Shown here in pieces: positions 49,216 through 57,318 of a stretch of 64,000 nucleotides of DNA. Under the pieces are notes generated by a model that saw nothing but the letters and a program-made list of their open reading frames with translations, did no database searches and was not told the origin of the DNA. Position 1 is the first letter of the stretch, and every line of letters starts with the position of its first letter. Location: NCBI RefSeq assembly GCF_900240975.1, contig NZ_LT968776.1, forward strand, positions 3,407,092 through 3,471,091, given 5' to 3'. The DNA comes from Mycobacterium sp. 4858 (GTDB lineage Bacteria > Actinomycetota > Actinomycetes > Mycobacteriales > Mycobacteriaceae). The translations under genes were made by a program, and so were the position numbers.

Positions 49216-50508
49216 GTGCGTTCTGTGGAGGAGCAGCAGGCCCGGATAACGGCCGCCGCGGTGGCTCCGCGGCCCATCCGGGTGGCCATCGCCGAGGCGC
49301 AGGGATTGATGTGTGCCGAGGAAGTCGTCACCGAGCGCCCGATGCCCGGTTTCGATCAGGCCGCGATCGACGGTTACGCGGTGCGCAGCGTCGACGTGCT
49401 GGGCGTCGGCGAAGTGGGCGTCGACGCCCTGGGTGAGCCGCCCGGCGACGCGGAGCTCGACGAAGACCGCCGCGAGGGCCTGGTCCTGCCCGTGATGGGA
49501 ACCGTCGAGGCCGGTGCGCGCACGCCCAGCCGCCTGCAACCCCGCCAGGCCGCCAGGGTGCACACCGGCGCCCCGCTGCCCACGCTGGCCGACGCCGTCA
49601 TCCCGTTGCGCTGGACCGATGGCGGAAGCACGCGGGTGCGGATCCTGCGGGGCGCGCCGTCGGGCGCGTACGTGCGCCGCACCGGGGACGACGTGCAGCC
49701 CGGCGACGTCGCGGTGCGCGCCGGCACGGTGATCGGCGCGGCCCAGGTCGGCCTGCTGGCCGCGGTCGGCCGCGAGCGCGTGCTGGTACATCCGCGGCCC
49801 CGGGTGACGGTGATGGCCGTCGGAGGCGAGCTGGTCGACATCTCGCGCACCCCGGGCAACGGCCAGGTGTACGACGTCAACTCTTATGCGTTGGCGGCGG
49901 CGGCCCGGGATGCCGGCGCGGAGGTCAACCGCATCGGCATCGTCAGCAACGATCCCGCCGAATTCCGCGAGGTCGTCGAGGGCCAGGTCAACCGTTCCGA
50001 GGTGGTGGTGATCGCCGGCGGTGTCGGGGGCGCCGCGGCCGAGCCGGTGCGCTCGGTGCTTTCCGAGCTGGGGGAGATGGAAGTCGTCCGCGTCGCGATG
50101 CATCCCGGGTCCGTCCAGGGATTCGGTCAGCTGGGCCGCGACGGCGTCCCCACGTTCCTGCTGCCCGCGAACCCGGTGAGCGCCCTGGTGGTCTTCGAGG
50201 TGATGGTGCGGCCGCTCATCCGCCTCTCGCTGGGCAAACGTCAGCCGATGCGCCGAATCGTGCAGGCCCGCACGCTGTCCCCGATCGCGTCGGTCGCCGG
50301 TCGCAAGGGCTACCTGCGCGGCCAGCTGATGCGCGATCAGGAGACCGGGGAGTATCTGGTGCAGGCGCTTGGCGGTCCCCCCGGGGCGTCCTCTCACCTG
50401 CTGGCCACCCTCGCCGAGGCGAACTGCCTCGTCGTGGTGCCCAGCGGCGCCGAACAAATCCGCACCGGCGAGATCGTCGACGTCGCCTTCCTGGCTCAGC
50501 GCGGTTAA
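49216..50508 (+). CDS. glp: Gephyrin-like molybdotransferase homologue Glp (MoeA1)
   Basis: This 430-residue MoeA-fold protein has FDQAAIDGYAVRSVDV near residue 52, ARVHTGAPLPTLADAVIPLRW, and the MoCF-binding domain NGQVYDVNSYALAAAARDAGAEVN near residue 215. A C-terminal domain IV follows. The catalytic loop that reads GGVSxGxxD in true MoeA is AGGVGGAAAEPV here, so the key Asp is missing. In Corynebacterium the orthologue Glp binds FtsZ and the membrane receptor GlpR. The same gene neighbourhood (galU, glp, rimJ, glpR) is present. GTG 49216 gives MRSVEEQQ as in homologues. In M. tuberculosis annotation it is moeA1 (Rv0994). Confidence 0.88.
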   Translation: MRSVEEQQARITAAAVAPRPIRVAIAEAQGLMCAEEVVTERPMPGFDQAAIDGYAVRSVDVLGVGEVGVDALGEPPGDAELDEDRREGLVLPVMGTVEAGARTPSRLQPRQAARVHTGAPLPTLADAVIPLRWTDGGSTRVRILRGAPSGAYVRRTGDDVQPGDVAVRAGTVIGAAQVGLLAAVGRERVLVHPRPRVTVMAVGGELVDISRTPGNGQVYDVNSYALAAAARDAGAEVNRIGIVSNDPAEFREVVEGQVNRSEVVVIAGGVGGAAAEPVRSVLSELGEMEVVRVAMHPGSVQGFGQLGRDGVPTFLLPANPVSALVVFEVMVRPLIRLSLGKRQPMRRIVQARTLSPIASVAGRKGYLRGQLMRDQETGEYLVQALGGPPGASSHLLATLAEANCLVVVPSGAEQIRTGEIVDVAFLAQRG

Positions 50509-51183
50509 GTGCAACCGCTCCGCACGCTGGTGAACCGGTTGCGCACCAACGCCCGCCATCCGGGTTGGCCGCTGGACGTGGGTCCGTTACGGGTTCCGGC
50601 GGGAGTGGTGCGGTTACGGGCGGTGCGGATGCGCGACGGCACCCAGTGGAGCCGCATCCGGTTGGCCGACCGCGCGCACCTCGAGCCGTGGGAGCCCAGC
50701 GCGGAGGGCGACTGGACGAGCCGGCACACGGTTTCGGCCTGGCCGCCGCTGTGTTCCGGCTTGCGCGCGGAGGCCCGCGCGGGCCGCATGTTGCCGTACG
50801 TGATCGAGCTCGACGGGCAGTTCTGCGGACAGCTGACCATCGGCAATGTCACGCACGGGGCGTTGCGGTCGGCGTGGATCGGCTACTGGGTGCCGCGGTC
50901 GGCGACCGGCGGTGGGGTGGCCACGGCGGCGTTGGCGCTGGGCCTGGACCACTGCTTCGGCCCGGTGATGCTGCATCGCGTGGAGGCGACGGTGCGGCCC
51001 GAGAACGCCGCCAGCCGTGCGGTCCTGGGGAAGGTCGGGTTCCGCCAGGAGGGGCTGCTGCAGCGCTACCTCGAGGTGGACAAGGCCTGGCGCGACCACC
51101 TGCTGATGGCCATCACGGCCGAAGAGGTGTCCGGATCGGTGGCCTCGGCCCTGGTCCGCGCCGGGCAGGCCAGCTGGGTCTGA
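50509..51183 (+). CDS. rimJ: GNAT N-acetyltransferase, RimJ/RimL type
   Basis: This 224-residue GNAT protein acetylates protein N-termini or small molecules with acetyl-CoA. Core segments are the substrate strand LRAVRMRDGTQWSRIRLADRAHLEPWEP, the acetyl-CoA loop GYWVPRSATGGGVATAALALGLDHCF near residue 126, and HRVEATVRPENAASRAVLGKVGFRQEG typical of the RimJ/RimL branch. The GTG start directly follows the glp TAA with no gap, so the two are co-translated. Its substrate is unknown; association with the divisome genes is positional. Confidence 0.88.
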   Translation: MQPLRTLVNRLRTNARHPGWPLDVGPLRVPAGVVRLRAVRMRDGTQWSRIRLADRAHLEPWEPSAEGDWTSRHTVSAWPPLCSGLRAEARAGRMLPYVIELDGQFCGQLTIGNVTHGALRSAWIGYWVPRSATGGGVATAALALGLDHCFGPVMLHRVEATVRPENAASRAVLGKVGFRQEGLLQRYLEVDKAWRDHLLMAITAEEVSGSVASALVRAGQASWV

Positions 51184-51347
51184 ACGCCCCAAGCGCCGCG
51201 GCCCGCGTGTGGCTACCGCGACACGAGTGACTTGTGGTGCTTGTGAGAGCCAAATTACAGGTGTGTAATTGTCCTGGTCACTAAGACCCGGCCGCGCTGG
51301 CCACCGGTGGGCTTCGCGGGGATCGGAACCGAAGAGAGCAGGTCGTC

Positions 51348-52388
51348 ATGCCAAGCATTCCGCAGTCACTGTTGTGGATCTCGCTCGTAGTGCTCTGGCT
51401 GTTCGTCTTGGTGCCCATGCTGGTCAGCAAACGCGATGCCGTGCGCCGCACCAGCGACGTCGCGCTGGCGACCCGCGTCCTCAACGGTGGCGCGAATTCC
51501 CGCCTGATCAAGCGGAGTGGTCCGGCCGCCGGTCACCGCTCCGACCCGAACTGGAAGCCGCCGGAGGAGGCGGCCGACAGCGAGGTTGACGACGAGCGCG
51601 ACCTCGCCGGGGATGACGACGACGAAGAGCACGACACCGAGGAGCTGCGGGCCGCGCGCCCCGTCGTCATGAAGATCGCGACGCCCGAGCGCACCGAGCC
51701 CGACTACCTCGACGTCGATGTCGTCGAGGATTCGCAGGCGCTGCCGGCGGGCGTCGAAGCGGTCGTCGAGGAAGAAGCCGAGGCCGACGAGGCCGACGAG
51801 GACTCCGACACCGACGTGGTCGCCCGCGGCGGCGGCGAAGACGACGACGAGGGATACGAATACGTCGACGACTCCTCCGGACTCGAGCCGGAAGCCGAAG
51901 CCGAGGCCGACGAGGAGGAGATGCCGGCGCCGGTGCCGCGGAGCGCCTCGCGGCGCCGCCGGTTTGACGCCAAGGCCGCCGCCGCGGTCAGCGCCCGGAA
52001 GTACAAGTTCCGCAAGCGCGTGCTGATGGTGATGGCGGTGGTGCTGGTCGGCACGGCCACGGCCGCGTTCAAGATTTCGCCCACCGCCTGGTGGGCCTGC
52101 GGCACCGCCACCGCCGTCACGCTGGTCTACCTGGCGTATCTGCGCCGGCAGACCCGCATCGAGGAGAAGATCCGTCGCCGCCGGATGCAGCGGATGGCCC
52201 GGGCGCGAATGGGCGTGGAGAACGCCTACGACCGCGACTACGACGTGGTGCCGTCGCGGCTGCGGCGCCCCGGCGCGGTGGTTCTCGAGATCGACGACGA
52301 GGACCCGATCTTCGAGCACCTGGACTACGCGATGCCGATGCGCAACTACGGCTGGCCCAGGGACTTGCCGCGAGCCGTCGGCGAGTAG
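51348..52388 (+). CDS. glpR: Divisome membrane protein SepX/GlpR
   Basis: This 346-residue membrane protein has an N-terminal TM helix (about residues 5-24, LLWISLVVLWLFVLVPMLVS). A long, strongly acidic cytosolic region (about 60-190) follows with Glu/Asp runs and several AEADE-type repeats. Two TM helices lie close together near residues 222-265 (VLMVMAVVLVGTATAAF, ACGTATAVTLVYLAYL), and a basic Arg-rich tail ends the protein. This matches Streptomyces SepX and corynebacterial GlpR, the receptor for Glp at the division septum. The conserved order with glp strengthens the call. M. tuberculosis counterpart is Rv0996. Confidence 0.88.
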   Translation: MPSIPQSLLWISLVVLWLFVLVPMLVSKRDAVRRTSDVALATRVLNGGANSRLIKRSGPAAGHRSDPNWKPPEEAADSEVDDERDLAGDDDDEEHDTEELRAARPVVMKIATPERTEPDYLDVDVVEDSQALPAGVEAVVEEEAEADEADEDSDTDVVARGGGEDDDEGYEYVDDSSGLEPEAEAEADEEEMPAPVPRSASRRRRFDAKAAAAVSARKYKFRKRVLMVMAVVLVGTATAAFKISPTAWWACGTATAVTLVYLAYLRRQTRIEEKIRRRRMQRMARARMGVENAYDRDYDVVPSRLRRPGAVVLEIDDEDPIFEHLDYAMPMRNYGWPRDLPRAVGE

Positions 52389-52438
52389 TGCTCGCATTTC
52401 GGCGGTTGGGGCTGCGGCTGGTAGCCTGCTAGCGATCA

Positions 52439-52514
52439 GGGGCTATGGCGCAGTTGGTAGCGCGACTCGTTCGCATCGAGTAGGTCAGGGGTTCGAATCC
52501 CCTTAGCTCCACCA
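52439..52514 (+). tRNA. tRNA-Ala (anticodon CGC), CCA encoded
   Basis: A complete cloverleaf is visible: acceptor GGGGCTA/TAGCTCC, D-arm GCGC...GCGC, and anticodon stem ACTCG/CGAGT with loop TTCGCAT giving anticodon CGC for GCG codons. The T-arm is AGGGG-TTCGAAT-CCCCT. The discriminator is A and CCA is encoded. It borders an accessory island; tRNA-Ala 3-prime ends are common integration targets. Confidence 0.97.
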
Positions 52515-52529
52515 CATGTGATGCTCCGG

Positions 52530-52622
52530 CTATCGAATTCCGACCGGTGTTTGGGCGCTCCCTTTCGGGGCGTCGAAGATGGCTTCGAACTCAGCGGGCG
52601 GGATGCCTCTGAGGTGGCGGGC
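52530..52622 (-). pseudogene. C-terminal remnant of an IS3-family transposase
   Basis: A minus-strand stretch ending in TAG at 52530-52532 reads HLRGIPPAEFEAIFDAPKGS and then AQTPVGIR. That is the typical end of IS3-family OrfB transposases (GIPPAEFEA...VGI-stop). Upstream residues lose similarity within about 12 codons, and no DDE catalytic domain remains. It begins 16 bases after tRNA-Ala, marking the island edge. Confidence 0.6.
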
Positions 52623-52688
52623 AGCGGGGTGTGTGTCAGTAGGCCCGGCCGCTACACGAAGTCGCGGTGATCGCGGTTGGTGCGCTGT

Positions 52689-53594
52689 TCAGGTGTTAAC
52701 CGGCCGGGGGGCTCGGGGCTTTTCAGCGGGCTTCTTTGGGGCCCCGTTCCCTTCCCCTCTTCGTTCGGGGGTCGAGAAGCGGCTTAGCGGAACTTCGTCG
52801 CTGTCGCGCACTGTCCCCGAAATGAGGTACTCGGGTCGCGGTGCCGGCGCCGGAAGGAAGTCGCGGCAGTAGGTGTCCAGTCGGTCCGCAAGCAATAGGT
52901 AGTCGAAGATGTGCCGAGAGAGAAACGACAGGTCGGACTTACTGAGCTGGTTGACCTTGAACAACGGATAGACGAACTCGAATGCGCTGAAATAGCCCCG
53001 GTTTTCGATGTCGTTCACAATGCTGATGACATCTGACGCGACGAACGCTGAAAGGTCGAGAATTTCGGAATTCACACGGCGGGCGCGCTCCATATGATAG
53101 TGAATCGCGTCAAGCATGGGCGCGTGTGCGGCTGGGGCGGCCGACGCGATCAGCATCTTCGTAGGCGTTTCGGGCCCAATCTTGCTACAGGTCTCTTGGA
53201 CGTGCGCCAACGTATTCTCTCGTTGGCTATCGAACCCGGCCGCTTGGTGCAACGTGCCCATGAGGGCGGTCGCCTCGCCGACGACGCGAGATAGCAACGG
53301 TTCTAGGTTCCTGTAGATGTTTTGGCGATCTCGCCGCAACGGCAGCCGGACTATCAGCAGGTAGAAAATGAATGCCGTCACGTATTCGAGTGCGAGGTGG
53401 AAAAGAAGGTCGCCGAGCCGCTCAGCACCTGGGAAGGCTTCGGGATTGTCGGCCAGCCAAACATGCTCGGCAACGGAGTAGATCAACGCAACCCATGCCA
53501 GACCCCAGAGCGATCGGTTGAGTCTGCGTTCGAAAGTGCTGAGATAAGTGAGCTGAGTTGCACGTTGCCAGCGGCGTTTGAGTCCGTCACTCAT
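52689..53594 (-). CDS. Unrecognised protein with two N-terminal membrane helices
   Basis: This 301-residue protein is from no family I recognise. After a basic start, two helices are predicted at about residues 28-45 (LWGLAWVALIYSVAEHVW) and 62-84 (DLLFHLALEYVTAFIFYLLIVRLPL). A long, mainly helical soluble region follows (about 95-255) without obvious enzymatic motifs. The C-terminal tail is disordered and Pro/Lys-rich. Amino-acid and base composition look less GC-extreme than the core genes. With its place between an IS3 remnant and a peroxidase at a tRNA-Ala, this suggests acquired DNA. Function unknown. Confidence 0.72.
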   Translation of the reverse strand: MSDGLKRRWQRATQLTYLSTFERRLNRSLWGLAWVALIYSVAEHVWLADNPEAFPGAERLGDLLFHLALEYVTAFIFYLLIVRLPLRRDRQNIYRNLEPLLSRVVGEATALMGTLHQAAGFDSQRENTLAHVQETCSKIGPETPTKMLIASAAPAAHAPMLDAIHYHMERARRVNSEILDLSAFVASDVISIVNDIENRGYFSAFEFVYPLFKVNQLSKSDLSFLSRHIFDYLLLADRLDTYCRDFLPAPAPRPEYLISGTVRDSDEVPLSRFSTPERRGEGNGAPKKPAEKPRAPRPVNT

Positions 53595-53803
53595 GCGGAT
53601 GATTATTACCCAGATGCGCCCTGCCGGCTGGCCCTCGCGCCGCGTTCATGTCGACCGTCCTAGAGGGCGCTGGCCTGATGCTCTCGCTACCGCACGTTGT
53701 GTCTGGAGGCCGGCATCAGCCTGCCTGCGACGTGCAACTGGTCACCGAGGACTCCGTCAACTCTGGGATCGCGACGTAACTCGAGCGGGCCTGATCGGCA
53801 ATT

Positions 53804-53816
53804 GGCACACTGTGCC
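53804..53816. promoter_or_regulatory. Palindrome touching the tpx-like start codon
   Basis: GGCACA and TGTGCC flank a single C, ending one base before the ATG at 53818. No ribosome-binding site is seen here, so the palindrome occupies the place where one should be. It may be an operator or a start-site hairpin. Confidence 0.35.
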
Positions 53817-53817
53817 C

Positions 53818-54312
53818 ATGGCACAGATAACCTTGAGTGGAAATCCCATCAACACTGTCGGCGAACTGCCTGCCCTCGGATCTAAAGCCCCCACCTTTAA
53901 TTTGACCGGCCACGACCTATGGGAGGTCGGCATCGAGCAGTTCCGCGGCAAACCGTTGGTGCTGAACATTTTTCCGTCGGTCGACATGCCGGTTTGTGCG
54001 GCGACCGTACGGCACTTCAACGAGCGCGCCGCCGCGAGCGGTGTGTGCGTGCTCTGTGTGTCGAAAGACCTGCCTTTCACGTTTCAACGATTCTGCAGTG
54101 CAGAGGGCATCGAGCACGTCAAGACGGCTTCGGCGTTCCGTGACAGCTTCGGCGAAGACTACGGCGTCACGATGACCAACGGCGCGATGGCCGGGCTCCT
54201 TGCAAGGGCCATCGTGGTGATTGACGCCGACGGCTACGTCGCGTACACGGAGTTGGTCCCGGAAATCGAGCAGGAGCCTGACTACGACTCTGCGCTGGCC
54301 GCGCTGAGCTGA
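53818..54312 (+). CDS. Thiol peroxidase, Tpx family
   Basis: This 164-residue atypical 2-Cys peroxiredoxin reduces hydroperoxides. The peroxidatic Cys sits in FPSVDMPVCAATVRHFN (near residue 60) and the resolving Cys in LPFTFQRFCSAEGIEHV (near residue 94), the Tpx spacing. The N-terminus ITLSGNPINTVGELPALGSKAPTF is typical. Mycobacteria also carry a core tpx (Rv1932 locus), so this island copy may be an extra paralogue. That cannot be checked within the window. No clear ribosome-binding site precedes the ATG. Confidence 0.88.
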   Translation: MAQITLSGNPINTVGELPALGSKAPTFNLTGHDLWEVGIEQFRGKPLVLNIFPSVDMPVCAATVRHFNERAAASGVCVLCVSKDLPFTFQRFCSAEGIEHVKTASAFRDSFGEDYGVTMTNGAMAGLLARAIVVIDADGYVAYTELVPEIEQEPDYDSALAALS

Positions 54313-54529
54313 GCGTCGTCGCGGGTGGTACCGCCCGCCGGATGGGCGTCACCGCAAAGGTTCCGATGAATACGGGACCATTCCGGGACGACTCAGTGCG
54401 CCAACGAAGTTGGATCTGCGGCGGCATCGCGATCGATCGTCGAACGCGCATGAGCGGCGCAATCTATCGGTTGGCGTCTCCAGCCAGATGGGCCTGCAGC
54501 GCCGTTAGCGCTTGGATAGGCTGCCCCTC

Positions 54530-55315
54530 ATGGGAGCGCGCACCGGGTACGCGGAGGGGACGTTCAGCTGGGTCGACCTTGCCACGACTGAGCCGGAGGC
54601 GGCCACAGCGTTCTATGGAACGCTCTTCGGCTGGACCCCGGACGAGCGGCGCATGGCGGACGGGCGCGCGTACACGGTCTTTTGCCGAGAACGCGAGGAG
54701 GTCGCCGGGCTCTATGCCCTGCCTGCGGGCGACCCCGCCGGCGGTGAGACACGCTGGAACTCGCACGTCTCGGTCGCCGACGTCGACGCGGCGGCCGCCC
54801 GTGCCCGTGCGTTGGGCGGCAGCATCCTCGCCGGGCCACTGGATTTCGGAGACCGAGGGAGGTTGGTGGTCGTGCGCGATCCGCACGGGCCCGTCATCCA
54901 CCTCTGTGAGCCCGGTCGGTACTTCGGCGCGACCCGCGTGAACGAGCCCGGGTACCTGACGTGGAATGAGCTGGCCACCCCGGATGTCGATGCGGCGATC
55001 GCCTTCTACTCGGGGCTGTTCGACTGGCGCATCGAGTTCCTCGCCGGCATGCCGGTGCCCTACTGGGTGATTCGTGTCGGACCGCGGGACAACGGCGGGC
55101 TGCGCGGTCTGACGGCGGCGGACGCCGGCGCACCTTCGCGCTGGCTGCCCTACTTCGTCGTGACCGACGTCGCGGAGACCGGCGCAGCCGCCATCGCCGC
55201 CGGCGGTGCGGTTCTCGCGGGGCCGACCGAACAGCCGAAGGGTGTCTTCAGCCTGCTGCGCGACCCGCAGGGGGCGAGCTTCCTGGTCTTCGAAAGCGAC
55301 AAGCTTGACCCGTGA
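54530..55315 (+). CDS. Two-domain VOC (glyoxalase/bleomycin-resistance) family protein
   Basis: This 261-residue protein has tandem vicinal-oxygen-chelate domains, about residues 8-125 and 135-258. Each begins with a beta-alpha unit (FSWVDLATTEPEAATAFYGTLFGW; LTWNELATPDVDAAIAFYSGLFDW) and ends with a DPxG strand (VRDPHGPVIHLCEP; LRDPQGASFLVFES). Similar two-domain VOC proteins are common in actinobacteria and usually lack known substrates. The metal-binding His/Glu set is incomplete. The ATG at 54530 is used; a TTG six codons upstream is possible. The permuted binding protein follows after 15 bases, suggesting an operon. Confidence 0.85.
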   Translation: MGARTGYAEGTFSWVDLATTEPEAATAFYGTLFGWTPDERRMADGRAYTVFCREREEVAGLYALPAGDPAGGETRWNSHVSVADVDAAAARARALGGSILAGPLDFGDRGRLVVVRDPHGPVIHLCEPGRYFGATRVNEPGYLTWNELATPDVDAAIAFYSGLFDWRIEFLAGMPVPYWVIRVGPRDNGGLRGLTAADAGAPSRWLPYFVVTDVAETGAAAIAAGGAVLAGPTEQPKGVFSLLRDPQGASFLVFESDKLDP

Positions 55316-55330
55316 ACCGCGGAGCCGGGC

Positions 55331-56206
55331 GTGATCCTGGCCAAGACGTTGGTGTTCGGCTCCGGTCCCGAGTGCCCCACCGAACTGCTCTGTCTGCCGC
55401 TGCTGCGCGCGCGGTACGGGCTTACCTTCAAGGAATTTCGTGTCACCGATGCCGGCGGGCCGCGCACTGTCGACGCGCTCACAACGGGGGAGATTCAGGT
55501 CGGCGTGCTCTTCACGACCGATCCGCGCCTGCTCGCCGGCGACTTCGTTCTGCTCGAGGATGACCTGCACGCTCAGCCCGCCGAGAGCGTGACGCCGATC
55601 CTGCGCGACGAGGTGCGCGTCGCGCACGGCGATGGCCTCGCCGAGACCATCGATGCCGTGAGCGCGGAACTCACGACCGAGCGCCTCGCCGACCTCAATG
55701 GCCGCGTCCTGGGCGGGGCATCTCCGGCGGCGGCGGCGGCCGAATTCCTGACCGAGAGGCGGTACGGCCTGCCGCCACGCGCACCGCGGAGGGACCGACC
55801 GGCGATCGTCATCGGGTCGGCCAACTTCGCCGAGAGCGTGACCGTGGCCGAGCTTTACGCCCACGCGCTGGCGGACGCAGGCTTTCCGGTCGAGCGGCGC
55901 CTCGAGATCGGCAACCGCGACACGTACTTTCCGTTGCTCCGCGACGGCACAGTCGGCCTCATCCCCGAGTACGTGGGCAGCCTCCTCGCGTACCTGGACG
56001 ACAGCGGGAGCCCGATCTCGGATCCGCACCAAGCCCACGCGGCGCTCGACCAGGCGTTGCAGGGAACGGGCCTTGTGGCTCTGCAGCCGGCGCCGGCCGA
56101 GAACAAGAACGGCGTCGTCGTGACCGCCGCGACCGCGGCGCGCTACGGCCTGACGAGGATCAGTGATTTCGGCCGGGCGATCGGCGACCCGGACGGGAAC
56201 GGCTGA
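55331..56206 (+). CDS. OpuAC/ProX-type substrate-binding protein with lobes in swapped order
   Basis: This 291-residue protein has no signal peptide. Residues about 5-148 correspond to the second half of glycine-betaine/choline binding proteins (LVFGSGPECPTELLCLPLLRARYGL, then TVDALTTGEIQVGVLFTTDPRL, then the closing LTTERLADLNGRV...AAEFLTERRYG). Residues about 155-291 correspond to the first half (AIVIGSANFAESVTVAELYAHALADAGF, LLRDGTVGLIPEYVGSLLAYL, RYGLTRISDFGRAI). The break points match, so it behaves as a circular permutant of the OpuAC fold. The alternative is a tandem duplication missing both outer halves. No permease or ATPase is nearby. A cytosolic ligand-sensing role is inference. 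Confidence 0.75.
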   Translation: MILAKTLVFGSGPECPTELLCLPLLRARYGLTFKEFRVTDAGGPRTVDALTTGEIQVGVLFTTDPRLLAGDFVLLEDDLHAQPAESVTPILRDEVRVAHGDGLAETIDAVSAELTTERLADLNGRVLGGASPAAAAAEFLTERRYGLPPRAPRRDRPAIVIGSANFAESVTVAELYAHALADAGFPVERRLEIGNRDTYFPLLRDGTVGLIPEYVGSLLAYLDDSGSPISDPHQAHAALDQALQGTGLVALQPAPAENKNGVVVTAATAARYGLTRISDFGRAIGDPDGNG

Positions 56207-56493
56207 CCTAAATAGTGGGGCGGCGCGCTGTACCACTGCTTGGCTGCGCACCCAGACCGGATCGACCGATTTGGGAGGGGCTGAAAGGGTGATGCCTCGC
56301 GCTACCGCCCTCTTCTTGAGCGGCACGGCCTGGCCTCGGGCTCGTTCCTATAGGACTCGGTTCAGCCCCTCCGACGTCGAGTCTGCCCCGCGGGCGGTCC
56401 CCGGCCATAGTCGGCGAGCGGGAACCATTCACTTTTCGGCGGATCCTTCGTTTCCTGGCTCCCGACGGAGCGGGATCACGGCGCGGTTGCCCG
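56207..56493. other. Spacer between convergent island genes
   Basis: This 287-base gap lies between the permuted binding protein and the end of the ferritin-like gene. Nothing coding is supported here: short frames on both strands are Ser/Arg/Pro-rich and lack motifs. No clear terminator hairpin or mobile-element end was recognised. Confidence 0.5.
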
Positions 56494-57318
56494 TCATGGG
56501 TGAGTGACCAGATACGTTTCGTTGTCCAGGTCGGCCGTGAGTTCTTCGACGTTGAAAGGCCGGTCGAGCCGGGCGTGCAACGCCTTCGGATCGATCAGCA
56601 AGCTGATTTCGGCCGTTTGGCCGGCGAACAGGCGCCCGATGAGCGGATAGATGCGGCGCATGATCGCCCGTTCCGCAGCGGTGCAACGCGATGCGCAGTA
56701 CCCTACGTGACCGATCTCGTCGGTCAGGATGTCGCTGTAGAGCAGTTCGATTCGCTCGGCGACGTCCGGTTCGTCGGCGAACAGTTCCCTGCCGGCGCGG
56801 CGCAATTCGTCGAACATGATGCAGCCCGCCATCTCTGCGGCCCCGACGAACAGGAAGCCCAACCGTGCGGGCATGAAGACCCCGGTTTTGACGAACTGTC
56901 GCATCACGAAAGGCGGGGGAACCACTTGGAACGTCAGATCGAAGATGTCGAGCGCATACGCGAGTAGGCGGGTGTGGTAATGCTCCTCGAGCTCGAGGTA
57001 GACGTTTTCGGGCGGCAGGTTCTGATCGCTGTTGCGCCCATAGGTTTCGCCAAGCCCGACGCCGAACCGTTCCGCCTGATTCAGCTTGGCCGTCGCCAAG
57101 AGGAACAGCATTTTCCTGTCCAGCCCGGCCTCCGGGCGACGGCGGCGCAGGTTGCGATGGAATGTCTGTTGATCGACAGGGTGGGCCGACCGGACCGGAT
57201 TGGCCTCGAGTTGAGCGAAGAATCGCTCGCGATTCGCCAACCGCCGGTTGAGCAGGTCGGCCTCGCCGTCACGTCGGGCCAAGAATTCCCGGTAGCCCTC
57301 GATGCCCGTACCGTTCAT
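56494..57318 (-). CDS. Ferritin-like (putative diiron) protein of unknown function
   Basis: This 274-residue mainly helical protein has possible carboxylate-bridged diiron ligands on successive helices: YLELEEHYHTRLLAYALDIF (ExxEEHxH) near residue 107, FVGAAEMAGCIMFDELRRAG near residue 157, and SDILTDEIGHVGYCASRC (DExxH) near residue 195. This ExxH arrangement is that of ferritin-like oxygenases. No close named family was recognised. Its ATG overlaps the stop of the TetR gene upstream (ATGA), so the regulator and this protein form one operon under the tandem palindromes at 57947-57971. Confidence 0.65.
   Translation of the reverse strand: MNGTGIEGYREFLARRDGEADLLNRRLANRERFFAQLEANPVRSAHPVDQQTFHRNLRRRRPEAGLDRKMLFLLATAKLNQAERFGVGLGETYGRNSDQNLPPENVYLELEEHYHTRLLAYALDIFDLTFQVVPPPFVMRQFVKTGVFMPARLGFLFVGAAEMAGCIMFDELRRAGRELFADEPDVAERIELLYSDILTDEIGHVGYCASRCTAAERAIMRRIYPLIGRLFAGQTAEISLLIDPKALHARLDRPFNVEELTADLDNETYLVTHP

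Noticed and set aside
54313..54529. Small open frames between the Tpx-like and VOC genes
   Set aside because: No motif or ribosome-binding site, and composition does not look coding on either strand.
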